Shown here: piece by piece, positions 5,948 through 12,726 of the stretch | Layout of the letters: each line of letters starts with the position of its first letter | Position numbering within the stretch: position 1 is the stretch's first letter | From: an uncultured Actinomycetes bacterium | GTDB taxonomy: Bacteria; Actinomycetota; Acidimicrobiia; IMCC26256; PALSA-555 | Length of the DNA: 13,977 nucleotides | NCBI GenBank assembly: GCA_937927875.1 | Contig: CALEYV010000081.1 | Coordinates: 1-13,977 of the forward strand | Reading direction: 5' to 3' | Translations under genes and position numbers: made by a program | Notes under the pieces: generated by a model | The model's input: only the letters and a program-made list of their open reading frames with translations | Databases searched by the model: none | What the model was told of the DNA's origin: nothing

Positions 5948-7054
5948 ATGACGGGCGCCGCGGGCCGCTACCGGCTGATCTCGGCCGACAGCCACGTGAA
6001 CGAGCCGCCCGACCTCTGGACGAGCCGGGTCCCGGCCGCGATGCGAGACCGCGCCCCGCGCATCGAGCGCTTCGAGGAGGGCGACGCCTGGGTCCTCGAG
6101 GGGGTCGCCGACCCGATCAACTTCGGGATGAACGCCTGCGCGGGGCTGGAGCCGGAGGCGATGCGGCGCTGGGTCCGCTTCGAGGACCTCCGCCCCGGCG
6201 GGTACGACCCGTCGGCGCGCGTCACCGAGATGGAGCGAGACGGGGTCGACGCCGAGATGCTCTACCCCACCCCGCGCCTCTCCCAGGCGATCGTCGCCAA
6301 CCCGGACCCCGACTACCGGGCCGCGATGATGCGCGCCTACAACGATTGGCTCTCCGAGTTCGTCGAGTTCGCGCCGGACCGGTTCGGCGGCCTGGCCCTG
6401 CTCCCGAACTGGGGAGCCGAGGCCGCGGTCGCCGAGCTCGACCGGGTTCTCGAGCGGCCGGGCGTGCGGGGTGTCGTCATGGGCTGCTACCCGAACGGCA
6501 CGCTCACCATCGACCCGAGCGACGACAAGGTCTGGGGCCGGCTCGCCGAGCAGCGCGTCCCGCTCGCCATCCACGTCAGCCTGTCCACCACGATGCCGGC
6601 CGCGCACACCGCCCAGCTGCCCGGCTACGGCCGCTTCTTCGACGCCCCCAACCGGATGATCGAGCTCATCTTCGCCGGCGTGTTCGACCGGTTCCCCGAG
6701 CTCGACGTGGTGTTCGCCGAGGTCGACTTCGGGTGGGTCCCGTACGCGAAGGAGCAGATCGACAACAACTTCCACCGCTTGGAGCCGATGACCCGCTTCG
6801 GCCTCGCCGCCCCGCCGAGCGAGTACATCGAGCGCCACTTCCACTTCGGGTTCATGACCGACACCTTCGGCATCCGGAACCGCCACGACGTCGGCGTCGA
6901 GCGGCTCCTCTGGTCGAGCGACTACCCGCACATCAGCGCCGACTGGCCCTCGTCCTGGCGGAGCATCCAGTCCGCCTTCTCCGGCGTGCCGGCCGAGGAG
7001 CGCCAGCTGATCCTGGCCGGCAACACCCAGCGCCTGTACCGGTTCCCGGCTTAG
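5948..7054 (+). CDS. Amidohydrolase family protein (amidohydrolase_2, ACMSD-like)
   Basis: The 368-residue product is a metal-dependent TIM-barrel amidohydrolase of the PF04909 type. This group includes aminocarboxymuconate-semialdehyde decarboxylase and related aromatic-acid decarboxylases. The first strand carries ISADSHVNEP with the metal-binding Asp14-x-His16. Further likely active-site residues are His209 (PLAIHVS), Glu258 in VVFAEVDFGW and Asp325 in LLWSSDYPH, the conserved late aspartate of the superfamily. The frame opens earlier at GTG 5939, but AGGTGG at 5937-5942 is placed five bases before ATG 5948, so I chose that start. The ALDH gene follows after 74 bases on the same strand, and a DapA-superfamily gene is divergent. 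The context points to catabolism of an aromatic or oxo-acid compound. The substrate cannot be read from the sequence, and hydrolase versus decarboxylase is open. Confidence 0.88.
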   Translation: MTGAAGRYRLISADSHVNEPPDLWTSRVPAAMRDRAPRIERFEEGDAWVLEGVADPINFGMNACAGLEPEAMRRWVRFEDLRPGGYDPSARVTEMERDGVDAEMLYPTPRLSQAIVANPDPDYRAAMMRAYNDWLSEFVEFAPDRFGGLALLPNWGAEAAVAELDRVLERPGVRGVVMGCYPNGTLTIDPSDDKVWGRLAEQRVPLAIHVSLSTTMPAAHTAQLPGYGRFFDAPNRMIELIFAGVFDRFPELDVVFAEVDFGWVPYAKEQIDNNFHRLEPMTRFGLAAPPSEYIERHFHFGFMTDTFGIRNRHDVGVERLLWSSDYPHISADWPSSWRSIQSAFSGVPAEERQLILAGNTQRLYRFPA

Positions 7055-7128
7055 CCGGGCCGGCGGGGGCGCCGCCCACGCGGGGCAGGATGGGAGCAGC
7101 CGGACCGAGCACCGACCGAGGAGCCGCC

Positions 7129-8502
7129 ATGGCCATCGCCGTGATCAACCCCGCCACCGGCGAGACGGTCAAGACCTTCGAGCCCCTCTCGGACGCCGAG
7201 CTCGAGACGCGGCTCGCCGCCGCCGCGGACGCGGCCCGGACCTACCGGCACACGACCTTCGCCGAGCGCGCGACGTGGATGCGGGCCGCGGCCGACCTCC
7301 TCGAGCGCGACCTCGAGGAGGTGGGGCGACTCATGACGAGCGAGATGGGCAAGACGCTCGTCGCGGCCAAGGCCGAGGCCCAGAAGTGCGCCACCGCCTG
7401 CCGCTTCTACGCCGACCACGCGGCGGGGTTCCTCGCCGACGAGCCGGCCGACGCGTCGGCGGTCGGCGCGTCGCGCGCCTACACCACCTACCAGCCGCTG
7501 GGCGCGGTGCTGGCGATCATGCCGTGGAACTTCCCGCTCTGGCAGGTCATGCGGTTCGCGGCGCCGGCCCTCATGGCCGGCAACGTCGGGCTGCTCAAGC
7601 ACGCGTCGAACGTCCCCCAGACCGCGCTCTACCTGCAGGACCTGTTCATCGAGGCCGGGTTCCCGGCCGGCGCGTTCCAGGCGCTGCTCATCGGGGCCGG
7701 CCCGGTGGAGCGGGTGCTACGCGACCCGCGCGTCGTGGCGGCCACGCTGACCGGCAGCGCCCCGGCCGGGCGGGCGGTGGCGTCGGTGGCCGGCGCCGAG
7801 ATCAAGCCCACCGTGCTCGAGCTCGGCGGCAGCGACGCCTTCCTCGTGCTGCCGTCGGCCGACCTCGACCGGGCGGCGCAGGTCGCGACGACCTCCCGCT
7901 GCCTCAACAACGGCCAGAGCTGCATCTCCGCCAAGCGCTTCATCGTGCACGAGGCCGTCGCCGACGAGTTTGAGACGCGGTTCGTGGCCGCGATGGCCGC
8001 CCAGCGGGTCGGTGACCCGATGGACCCGGCCACCGACATCGGCCCCCTCGCCACCGAGCAGGGCCGCGACGACGTCGAGGCGCTCGTCGGCGACGCCGTC
8101 GAGCGGGGCGCGGTCGTGCGCTGCGGCGGCGAGCGGCCGCCCGGCCCGGGCTGGTACTACCCGCCCACCGTGGTCACCGACATCACGCCCGCCATGCGCA
8201 TCTACCACGAGGAGGTGTTCGGGCCGGTGGCGGCGCTCTACCGGGTGCCGAGCCTCGACGAGGCGATCCGGCTGGCCAACGACACCGAGTTCGGGCTCGG
8301 CTCGAACGTCTGGACCAACGACCCCGACGAGCAGGCGCGGTGCGTCCGGGACGTCGAGGCCGGCGCGGTGTTCGTGAACGGGATGACGACGTCGTTCCCC
8401 GAGCTCCCCTTCGGCGGCGTGAAGGCCTCCGGCTACGGCCGGGAGCTCTCGGCCCAGGGCATCCGGGCCTTCTGCAACGTCAAGACGGTCTGGGTCGGCT
8501 AG
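7129..8502 (+). CDS. Succinate-semialdehyde-dehydrogenase-like aldehyde dehydrogenase
   Basis: The 457-residue enzyme is an NAD(P)-dependent aldehyde dehydrogenase that oxidises an aldehyde to the acid. Visible residues are Asn134 (MPWNFPLWQV), cofactor-site Lys157 (GLLKHAS), general base Glu231 (LELGGSDAF), nucleophile Cys265 (NNGQSCISAKR) and Glu362 (EEVFGPV). The PWNFPLWQVMRFAAPALMAG block and the roughly 457-residue length match the GabD1/YneI-like succinate-semialdehyde dehydrogenases. That fixes the subfamily well but not the in vivo substrate. The start is ATG 7129, with GAGGAG at 7118-7123. The frame is open far upstream through the amidohydrolase gene, but that part is an out-of-frame shadow, not a fusion. 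It ends 18 bases before the stop of the convergent esterase gene. In context it would remove a semialdehyde formed by the neighbouring enzymes. Confidence 0.92.
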   Translation: MAIAVINPATGETVKTFEPLSDAELETRLAAAADAARTYRHTTFAERATWMRAAADLLERDLEEVGRLMTSEMGKTLVAAKAEAQKCATACRFYADHAAGFLADEPADASAVGASRAYTTYQPLGAVLAIMPWNFPLWQVMRFAAPALMAGNVGLLKHASNVPQTALYLQDLFIEAGFPAGAFQALLIGAGPVERVLRDPRVVAATLTGSAPAGRAVASVAGAEIKPTVLELGGSDAFLVLPSADLDRAAQVATTSRCLNNGQSCISAKRFIVHEAVADEFETRFVAAMAAQRVGDPMDPATDIGPLATEQGRDDVEALVGDAVERGAVVRCGGERPPGPGWYYPPTVVTDITPAMRIYHEEVFGPVAALYRVPSLDEAIRLANDTEFGLGSNVWTNDPDEQARCVRDVEAGAVFVNGMTTSFPELPFGGVKASGYGRELSAQGIRAFCNVKTVWVG

Positions 8503-8513
8503 CCCGGGTCGAG

Positions 8514-8534
8514 CCGGCGCTCAGCGCGCGCCGG
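8514..8534. terminator. Hairpin between convergent ALDH and esterase genes
   Basis: CCGGCGC (8514-8520) and GCGCCGG (8528-8534) form a 7-bp GC stem with a seven-base loop, just after the ALDH stop and overlapping the last codons of the esterase gene. It could act on both strands as a compact bidirectional terminator. It has no T tract. Confidence 0.4.
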
Positions 8535-9525
8535 GGCGGGTGTGGTGCGCGAAGAAGGCCAGGATCACGTCGGCGGCGTTGATGTCCTGGGTCGTCCGCC
8601 CCAGGGCCGGGATGTCGAGGCTGCCGGGCCAGGTGTGGCCGCCGCCGACGATGCTGTAGAGCACGACGTCGGTGCCGGCGGTGCAGCCGCGGTAGGTGGC
8701 GCGCTCGACCTCGGGGGTGAGCATGCGGTGGATCGGCGTCCGCACGCAGTGGTCGCGGGCGGCCCAGGCCGCGACCTCGTCCGGCTCCGGGTACACGTGG
8801 ATCCCGAGTGACGCGCCGAGGCTGGCGAGCCCGCTGCCGAGGCCACCTCCGCCGTACGGGACGATCGGGTCGCTCGTGCCGTGGAAGTCCAGGACCGGGA
8901 GCGGCGGGCCCTTCGGGCACGGGGCGACCAGGTTCAGGCCCGCCACCGGCGCGATGGCGGCGAGCCGGCTCGGGATGCGACAGGCGAGCAGCGCGGTCAT
9001 GCCGGCCCCGTTCGAGATCCCGGTCGAATCGACCCGGGTCGGGTCGATGCAGCGCGTCGCCTCGAGGTGGTCGATGAGCGTGCTCGCGTAGGCGACGTCG
9101 TCCGGCGTCGCCAGCGTCTGGGGGACGATGTTCCAGAACCCGATGGGCTGGGTGCCCTCGGGCGTCGCGACGACGAAGCCGTGCTTCGGCCCCTTGTCCT
9201 CGAGCTGGCTGTAGACGGCCTGCTGGATGGCGTTGGACCCGAGGCCGTGGAAGTTCAGGATGAGCCCGAACGGGCCCTTCCCGGGCGGCACCGCGAGCCG
9301 GTACGTGCGCGTCGATCCGCCGACCGGCACGCTCTCCGTCGTCACCCCGGGCACGCTCGGCTGGCTGCAGCCGGCCGAGTGCGGGGCGACCCGGGCCGTC
9401 GACGCACCGGCGGGGGCCACGCCGCCGGTCACCAGCAGCGCGCCGCACGCGGCGACGACGAGACGCCGCCACCCGGTGCCCGGGCGGCCTCGCGCGAGGT
9501 CGTCGCGGTTGCGGTGCGATGTCAT
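8521..9525 (-). CDS. Secreted PHB-depolymerase-like (LpqC-type) esterase
   Basis: The 334-residue alpha/beta hydrolase carries an N-terminal signal region: a basic stretch to residue 21, then the hydrophobic VVAACGALLVTGGVAPAGA, with cleavage likely near 41. The oxyanion strand is LILNFHG (residues 88-94). The nucleophile elbow is GISNGAGM with Ser171. The acid is probably Asp219 in LDFHGTSDPIVPY and the base His297 in GGGHTWPG. This set matches the esterase_PHB/LpqC group of polyester depolymerases and feruloyl-esterase-like enzymes. It is expected to act outside the membrane on ester substrates. The GGxHTWPG motif is typical. The start is ATG 9525. No clear Shine-Dalgarno is visible; instead an inverted repeat occupies the region just upstream. 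It may be released by signal peptidase rather than lipid-anchored, because the cysteine at 27 is too early in the hydrophobic segment for a clear lipobox. Confidence 0.87.
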   Translation of the reverse strand: MTSHRNRDDLARGRPGTGWRRLVVAACGALLVTGGVAPAGASTARVAPHSAGCSQPSVPGVTTESVPVGGSTRTYRLAVPPGKGPFGLILNFHGLGSNAIQQAVYSQLEDKGPKHGFVVATPEGTQPIGFWNIVPQTLATPDDVAYASTLIDHLEATRCIDPTRVDSTGISNGAGMTALLACRIPSRLAAIAPVAGLNLVAPCPKGPPLPVLDFHGTSDPIVPYGGGGLGSGLASLGASLGIHVYPEPDEVAAWAARDHCVRTPIHRMLTPEVERATYRGCTAGTDVVLYSIVGGGHTWPGSLDIPALGRTTQDINAADVILAFFAHHTRPGAR

Positions 9526-9529
9526 GCGC

Positions 9530-9555
9530 GGGCGACGCTAGTGCGGCCGTCGCCC
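9530..9555. repeat. 8-bp inverted repeat just upstream of the esterase start
   Basis: GGGCGACG (9530-9537) and CGTCGCCC (9548-9555) are perfect inverted arms separated by ten bases. They begin five bases before the ATG of the esterase gene, where a ribosome site would be expected. They could be an operator or an RNA hairpin hiding the start; GC-rich chance remains possible. Confidence 0.45.
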
Positions 9556-9621
9556 AGTGCGGCGGCAGTCACGCGACCTGCTCCGTCGGCTGCACCGTCA
9601 TCCGGATGTCGTGGCGCGCGA

Positions 9622-9659
9622 CGGCTCCCGCCCACCCCCGAAGGGACGTGCGGGAGCCG
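9622..9659 (-). terminator. Strong stem-loop after the COG4315 lipoprotein gene
   Basis: CGGCTCCCGC (9622-9631) and GCGGGAGCCG (9650-9659) form a perfect 10-bp stem with an 18-base loop. Allowing one bulged base, flanking GAC/GTC extends it. It lies 15 bases after the lipoprotein stop and upstream of the esterase gene, so those genes are probably separate transcripts. There is no T run. Confidence 0.6.
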
Positions 9660-9673
9660 CGTCGCTCGTGGGA

Positions 9674-10252
9674 TCAGTACCCGTAGCCGGAGCGGGAGCT
9701 CCCGCCGGAGCTGCCACCCGAGTTGCCGCCGGAGCCGCTGCTCGAGCTGGACCCGGCCATTGTCGTCGGGGTGGTGACCACCATCCCGGTCGGCGAGACC
9801 ACGTGCCAGATGTTGCCGGCGAAGCCCTGGCCCTTCACGTCGCCGGCCGCGTTGTCCATGGCGAACATGTAGAGCGGGTGCCCGTTGTAGACGACCTGCA
9901 TCCCGTTGGCGCCGTTCAGGATCGTGAGCTTCGTGGCGTCGACCCCCGAGCCCGCGGTCGGCATGCCGGTCGCGGTGAGCGGTGGCCAGAGACTCGTGCA
10001 CCCGCCGGTGCACGTCGCCATCGTCGCCGTGTCCTTGTCGAGCTCGTAGAGCGTGCGACCGTTCGACGCCACGAGGATCATCCCGAGGCTCGAGTTCGCG
10101 ACGCTGACCGTCGCCGGCGCCGCAGGGGCGGTCGTCGTCGCGGCGGCCTTCTTCGAGCTGCTCGACGAGACGTTGCCCGACGACCCCCCGCCGCACGCCG
10201 CCAGCACGACGCTCAGGCCGAGGCCGCCGACGGCAATGAGTCCTTTCCTCAC
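9674..10252 (-). CDS. COG4315-type lipoprotein with Yx(F/W/Y)xxD-like repeats
   Basis: The product is 192 residues from GTG 10252. GGAGG at 10265-10261 is eight bases before this GTG. An ATG further upstream would put the Shine-Dalgarno inside the gene, so GTG is preferred. The signal peptide is MRKGLIAVGGLGLSVVL followed by a good lipobox, LAAC, with Cys20 as the likely lipidated residue. Two repeats of the COG4315/Lipoprotein_15 type follow: MILVASNGRTLYELDKD, then TCTGGCTSLWPPL, then VVYNGHPLYMFAMDN with the Y-M-F-A-M-D motif. The C-terminus is low-complexity Ser/Gly ending SRSGYGY. The Ser/Lys/Ala/Thr-rich linker after the cysteine is typical of surface lipoproteins. The biochemical function of this family is not established. 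The neighbouring genes also encode envelope proteins. Confidence 0.88.
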   Translation of the reverse strand: MRKGLIAVGGLGLSVVLAACGGGSSGNVSSSSSKKAAATTTAPAAPATVSVANSSLGMILVASNGRTLYELDKDTATMATCTGGCTSLWPPLTATGMPTAGSGVDATKLTILNGANGMQVVYNGHPLYMFAMDNAAGDVKGQGFAGNIWHVVSPTGMVVTTPTTMAGSSSSSGSGGNSGGSSGGSSRSGYGY

Positions 10253-10260
10253 GGTGCTTT

Positions 10261-10265
10261 CCTCC
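10261..10265 (-). promoter_or_regulatory. Shine-Dalgarno site deciding the COG4315 lipoprotein start
   Basis: GGAGG on the minus strand lies eight bases before GTG 10252 and gives a lipoprotein signal of ideal length. The upstream in-frame ATGs would include this site in the coding region and add a non-signal-like extension. Confidence 0.7.
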
Positions 10266-10347
10266 CGCATGGTGTGGTGTCCCACAGGACTACGGCCCAG
10301 CCCCGCGAACGGTTTGCCGCCGGGCCCGGGTGAGAGGACGGGGGTCG

Positions 10348-10743
10348 CTAGCTGGCTTGCGCCTGCGGGACCCAGGCGGGCCCGTCGGCGGTCGCGGGCG
10401 CCCGCCAGTGGATGGGCCGCGGCCCGCCCTCCAAGACCGGCCGCCGGCGCCCGTGAGCCCGACGACGACGGCCCAGGCGCCGCACGTCCACGAGGTCAGC
10501 GATCATGGACGGCTGGGCCGAGCCGACGCCGCACCAGATCGCCAGCCACGCGATGCCACCGGCCCCGGCCAACCGGGCCCAGCCCGCCAGCCCGACCACG
10601 GTCGCGATGAGCACCCACGCGCTCCAGAACCACCGCGAGTGCTCCGCGCCGGCCCGCCACGTCCGTCGGCGCGGAGCGGCGAGGAGCGACAGCGCGGCGA
10701 CGGGGAGCGCCAGCAACGACAAGGGCAGCGGGCCCGGCGTCAT
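10348..10743 (-). CDS. Small hypothetical membrane protein
   Basis: A 131-residue ORF with a probable ATG at 10743 fills the space between two clear genes on the same strand. I do not recognise a family. It has three hydrophobic segments: residues about 5-23 (PLPLSLLALPVAALSLLAA), about 39-55 (FWSAWVLIATVVGLAGW) and about 59-74. Basic clusters lie at 25-30 and 88-101, and the soluble tail is Pro/Arg-rich. The membrane-like pattern and tryptophan-rich stretches argue that it is real rather than a GC artefact, and the opposite strand's long frame here looks like non-protein composition. The ribosome site is only a G-rich stretch. It lies 84 bases downstream of the large GT-C-like gene and could be co-transcribed with it. 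Function is unknown. Confidence 0.6.
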   Translation of the reverse strand: MTPGPLPLSLLALPVAALSLLAAPRRRTWRAGAEHSRWFWSAWVLIATVVGLAGWARLAGAGGIAWLAIWCGVGSAQPSMIADLVDVRRLGRRRRAHGRRRPVLEGGPRPIHWRAPATADGPAWVPQAQAS

Positions 10744-10827
10744 CGGGCGGCCCCCCGCGACCCTCGAACACGCCGCACACCGAGATGTCGACGCCCGGCC
10801 GCCGCATCTGTAGGGCGGTGGGCGGGG
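10744..10827. other. Short intergenic spacer, nothing recognised
   Basis: Eighty-four bases separate two minus-strand genes. I see no convincing promoter, hairpin with T run or RNA gene here. A frame through it on the minus strand reads on into shadow frames only. Confidence 0.4.
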
Positions 10828-12408
10828 TCAGGGCCGGTCGAACGCGCGGACCGGCTCGCCGAGGTGGCGCCAGAACTCGACCACGGGCTGGGCCGGGAAC
10901 CCGACCGTCACCGCGCCCGGGACGCCGGGGAGCGGCGCGCAGTCGGGGACGGTCTCGCGGATCTGGTCGCACCAGGCCTGGTCGGCGTCGCCGACGATGA
11001 TCCGGGTCCGCCGCCGCCGGTCCTCGTCGTGGAGCCGCCACGTGCGCCGCTCGAAGCGCGGGTACAGGGTGTGCAGCTCCCCGTAGTGGAGCGCCTCGCA
11101 CGCGTACGGCAGGCGGACGTCGATCCGGAACACGACCAGGTCGGTGCCGGCCTTGGGGGCGGCGGCGGCGAGCGCGTCGCAGCGCTGCGTCACGCCGGTC
11201 ACCGACACGACCCCGGCAAAGGCGTCCCGCTGCGACAGCCGGACCACGTTGGCCATCCGGTGGTCGAACGTCGCCGTGCGCACCGCGAAGGTGGCGACCA
11301 CGGCCATCGTCACCGCGCCGAGGGCGACCAGGGCCCGCCGGTCGGTGACGCGGACGGTCCCCGATTCGGCGAGCAGGTACACGAGGAACCAGAGGAGGAA
11401 CGGCAGCTCGAGGAAGAACCGGCCGTGCCACAGGTACACGGCGTCGACGGCGAAGGTGATCTTGTTCGTCGACAGCGCGTACAGGAACCCGACGACGGCG
11501 ATCAGCGGCGGCACCGCGTACCGCACCCGCCGGGTGCGCAGGAGCAGGACGGTGAGGACGACCATGCCGACGAGCGGCACGACGTACCAGCGGGCCACCT
11601 CGGGCTCGGCGGGCGCCAGGTAGCGCGAGACGTGACTGACCGCGGTCGTGAAGGCGTGCGCCTTCGGGACGAAGCTACCGGCCTTGTAGAAGTCGTAGTC
11701 GGGGTGGGCCCGGTAGAAGAGGAAGGTCCCGACCAGCCAGGCCGCCGGCGCGGCGAGGCCGAGCGCGCCGGCGACGAGCACCCGCCGGTTCGAGCGGTTG
11801 GCGAGCAGCGCGAACGCGGCCGCCGGCACCACGAGCAGCGCGGAGCCGAAGTCGAAGGCGACCCCGAGGCCGGCCAGGACCGTGAAGCCGAGCACGTGGC
11901 GGTACGAGCGGGGCGACCAGAGGAGCAGCGCGGTGCCGGCGCAGGCGAGGAAGGAGCCGGCGTCCCGGCCGCCGGCCGACGAGGCGGCGAGCAGCGAGTC
12001 GGTGGAGAGCACGACCGGGGCCGCGACGGCCAGCACCGCCACCACCCGGTGGCCGCGCCGCCAGGCCGCGGCCGCCAGCAGCAGCCAGCTGGCGATCGCC
12101 AGCAGCGCGCTCGACGCCGCGCCGGCGGTGGGCAGCGCGACACCGAGCCGGCGGAGGATCTCGGTGGGGATGGCGCCGAACATCGTGAAGTACGACTGGC
12201 CGTAGAAGTTCGGCTGGAAGAAGCGCAGCGACCCGAGGTCGCGCCCGCCGAGCCACAGCAGCGCATGGTCCTCGTTCATCCAGTGCCGGCTGTGGGCCAG
12301 CAGCAGGTGCACCTGGTCGACCGCCAGCAGCCCGAGCACCACCGCGGCCGCGCCGAGGACCGCGTGCCGACGCCCGATGGCGCGCCCAGCCGGGCGTTGT
12401 CCCCCCAC
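10828..12408 (-). CDS. Polytopic membrane protein, GT-C glycosyltransferase-like
   Basis: The 526-residue protein has about ten to twelve hydrophobic segments in residues 15-400, followed by a soluble extracytoplasmic-looking tail of roughly 130 residues. The first loop after helix 1 holds NED (45-47) and the second part reads LRFFQPNFYGQSYFTMFGAIP. An acidic first loop followed by aromatic-rich segments is the layout of GT-C enzymes, which move sugars from polyprenyl carriers onto cell-wall glycans or proteins. The family identity is not certain, and it could be an uncharacterised membrane protein of similar design. Four cysteines in the tail might form disulphides. The start is GTG 12408 with AGAGGGG about five bases before it. 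The neighbouring lipoproteins and secreted esterase fit a cell-envelope locus. The gene is divergent from the secreted beta-propeller-like gene. Confidence 0.72.
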   Translation of the reverse strand: MGGQRPAGRAIGRRHAVLGAAAVVLGLLAVDQVHLLLAHSRHWMNEDHALLWLGGRDLGSLRFFQPNFYGQSYFTMFGAIPTEILRRLGVALPTAGAASSALLAIASWLLLAAAAWRRGHRVVAVLAVAAPVVLSTDSLLAASSAGGRDAGSFLACAGTALLLWSPRSYRHVLGFTVLAGLGVAFDFGSALLVVPAAAFALLANRSNRRVLVAGALGLAAPAAWLVGTFLFYRAHPDYDFYKAGSFVPKAHAFTTAVSHVSRYLAPAEPEVARWYVVPLVGMVVLTVLLLRTRRVRYAVPPLIAVVGFLYALSTNKITFAVDAVYLWHGRFFLELPFLLWFLVYLLAESGTVRVTDRRALVALGAVTMAVVATFAVRTATFDHRMANVVRLSQRDAFAGVVSVTGVTQRCDALAAAAPKAGTDLVVFRIDVRLPYACEALHYGELHTLYPRFERRTWRLHDEDRRRRTRIIVGDADQAWCDQIRETVPDCAPLPGVPGAVTVGFPAQPVVEFWRHLGEPVRAFDRP

Positions 12409-12669
12409 GCGTTCCCCTCTCTCGGCGGGTCCGGCGGTCCCCGGGGCGTCGCATCGTCGCCGCCGAGCGGCGCGAATTGTACAAATGGCCCCGCGCGGTC
12501 CCTGAACGGGCGGCGACGGGCGGAGGAACAGGAGACGCCGCCGGTTGCGCGCCGAGGCTCACTACCGTATTGCTCGACCGGTGCTCAACCGCGAGTGGGG
12601 CCACGCCGTAACCAAGGGGTCCGGGCGAACGCGGGCGGGCACCACTGGCGGCCGAACGAGAGGGCAACC
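12409..12669. other. Divergent intergenic region with candidate promoter
   Basis: These 261 bases hold no convincing gene. The most AT-rich patch, around 12474-12486, contains the palindrome TTGTACAA. On the minus strand TACAAT (12481-12476) is a good -10 element for the GT-C-like gene; its -35 is weak. On the plus strand TACCGTATTG around 12563-12572 could serve the gene to the right. No RNA gene is recognised. Confidence 0.5.
12476..12481 (-). promoter_or_regulatory. Candidate -10 element for the GT-C-like gene
   Basis: TACAAT on the minus strand lies about 67 bases before GTG 12408, inside a rare AT-rich patch. The overlapping TTGTACAA palindrome could instead be an operator. The -35 region shows only weak similarity (CAGGGA at 17 bases). 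Confidence 0.4.
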
Positions 12670-12726
12670 ATGAGCCGAGGCTCGACGGCGTGCAGGCGCG
12701 TCGCCGATCTCCGGTGCCCGCGGTGA
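12670..12726 (+). CDS. Possible 18-aa upstream ORF coupled to the secreted protein gene
   Basis: ATG 12670-12672, preceded by GAGAGGG five bases upstream, opens a frame of 18 codons (MSRGSTACRRVADLRCPR) that ends at TGA 12724-12726. That stop overlaps GTG 12723-12725 as GTGA, the usual four-base coupling arrangement. The downstream GTG has no ribosome site of its own, so delivery of ribosomes from this ORF is plausible. The peptide is basic with two cysteines. It is loosely similar to actinobacterial leader peptides with an R-x-V-D-L core, but not a clear member. Chance is a real alternative at this length. Confidence 0.45.
   Translation: MSRGSTACRRVADLRCPR

Noticed and set aside
6346..8502. 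Amidohydrolase-ALDH fusion protein
   Set aside because: The upstream extension of the ALDH frame is an out-of-frame shadow of the amidohydrolase gene; ALDH has its own ATG and ribosome site at 7129.
10253..10285. Longer ATG start for the COG4315 lipoprotein
   Set aside because: It would place the good GGAGG site inside the coding region and put extra polar residues before the signal peptide; GTG 10252 fits the lipobox distance.
10330..12726. Very long plus-strand frame (about 798 codons) antisense to the GT-C-like gene
   Set aside because: Extremely Arg/Gly/Glu/His-rich low-complexity composition without domains; the opposite strand encodes a convincing membrane protein and a small membrane protein.
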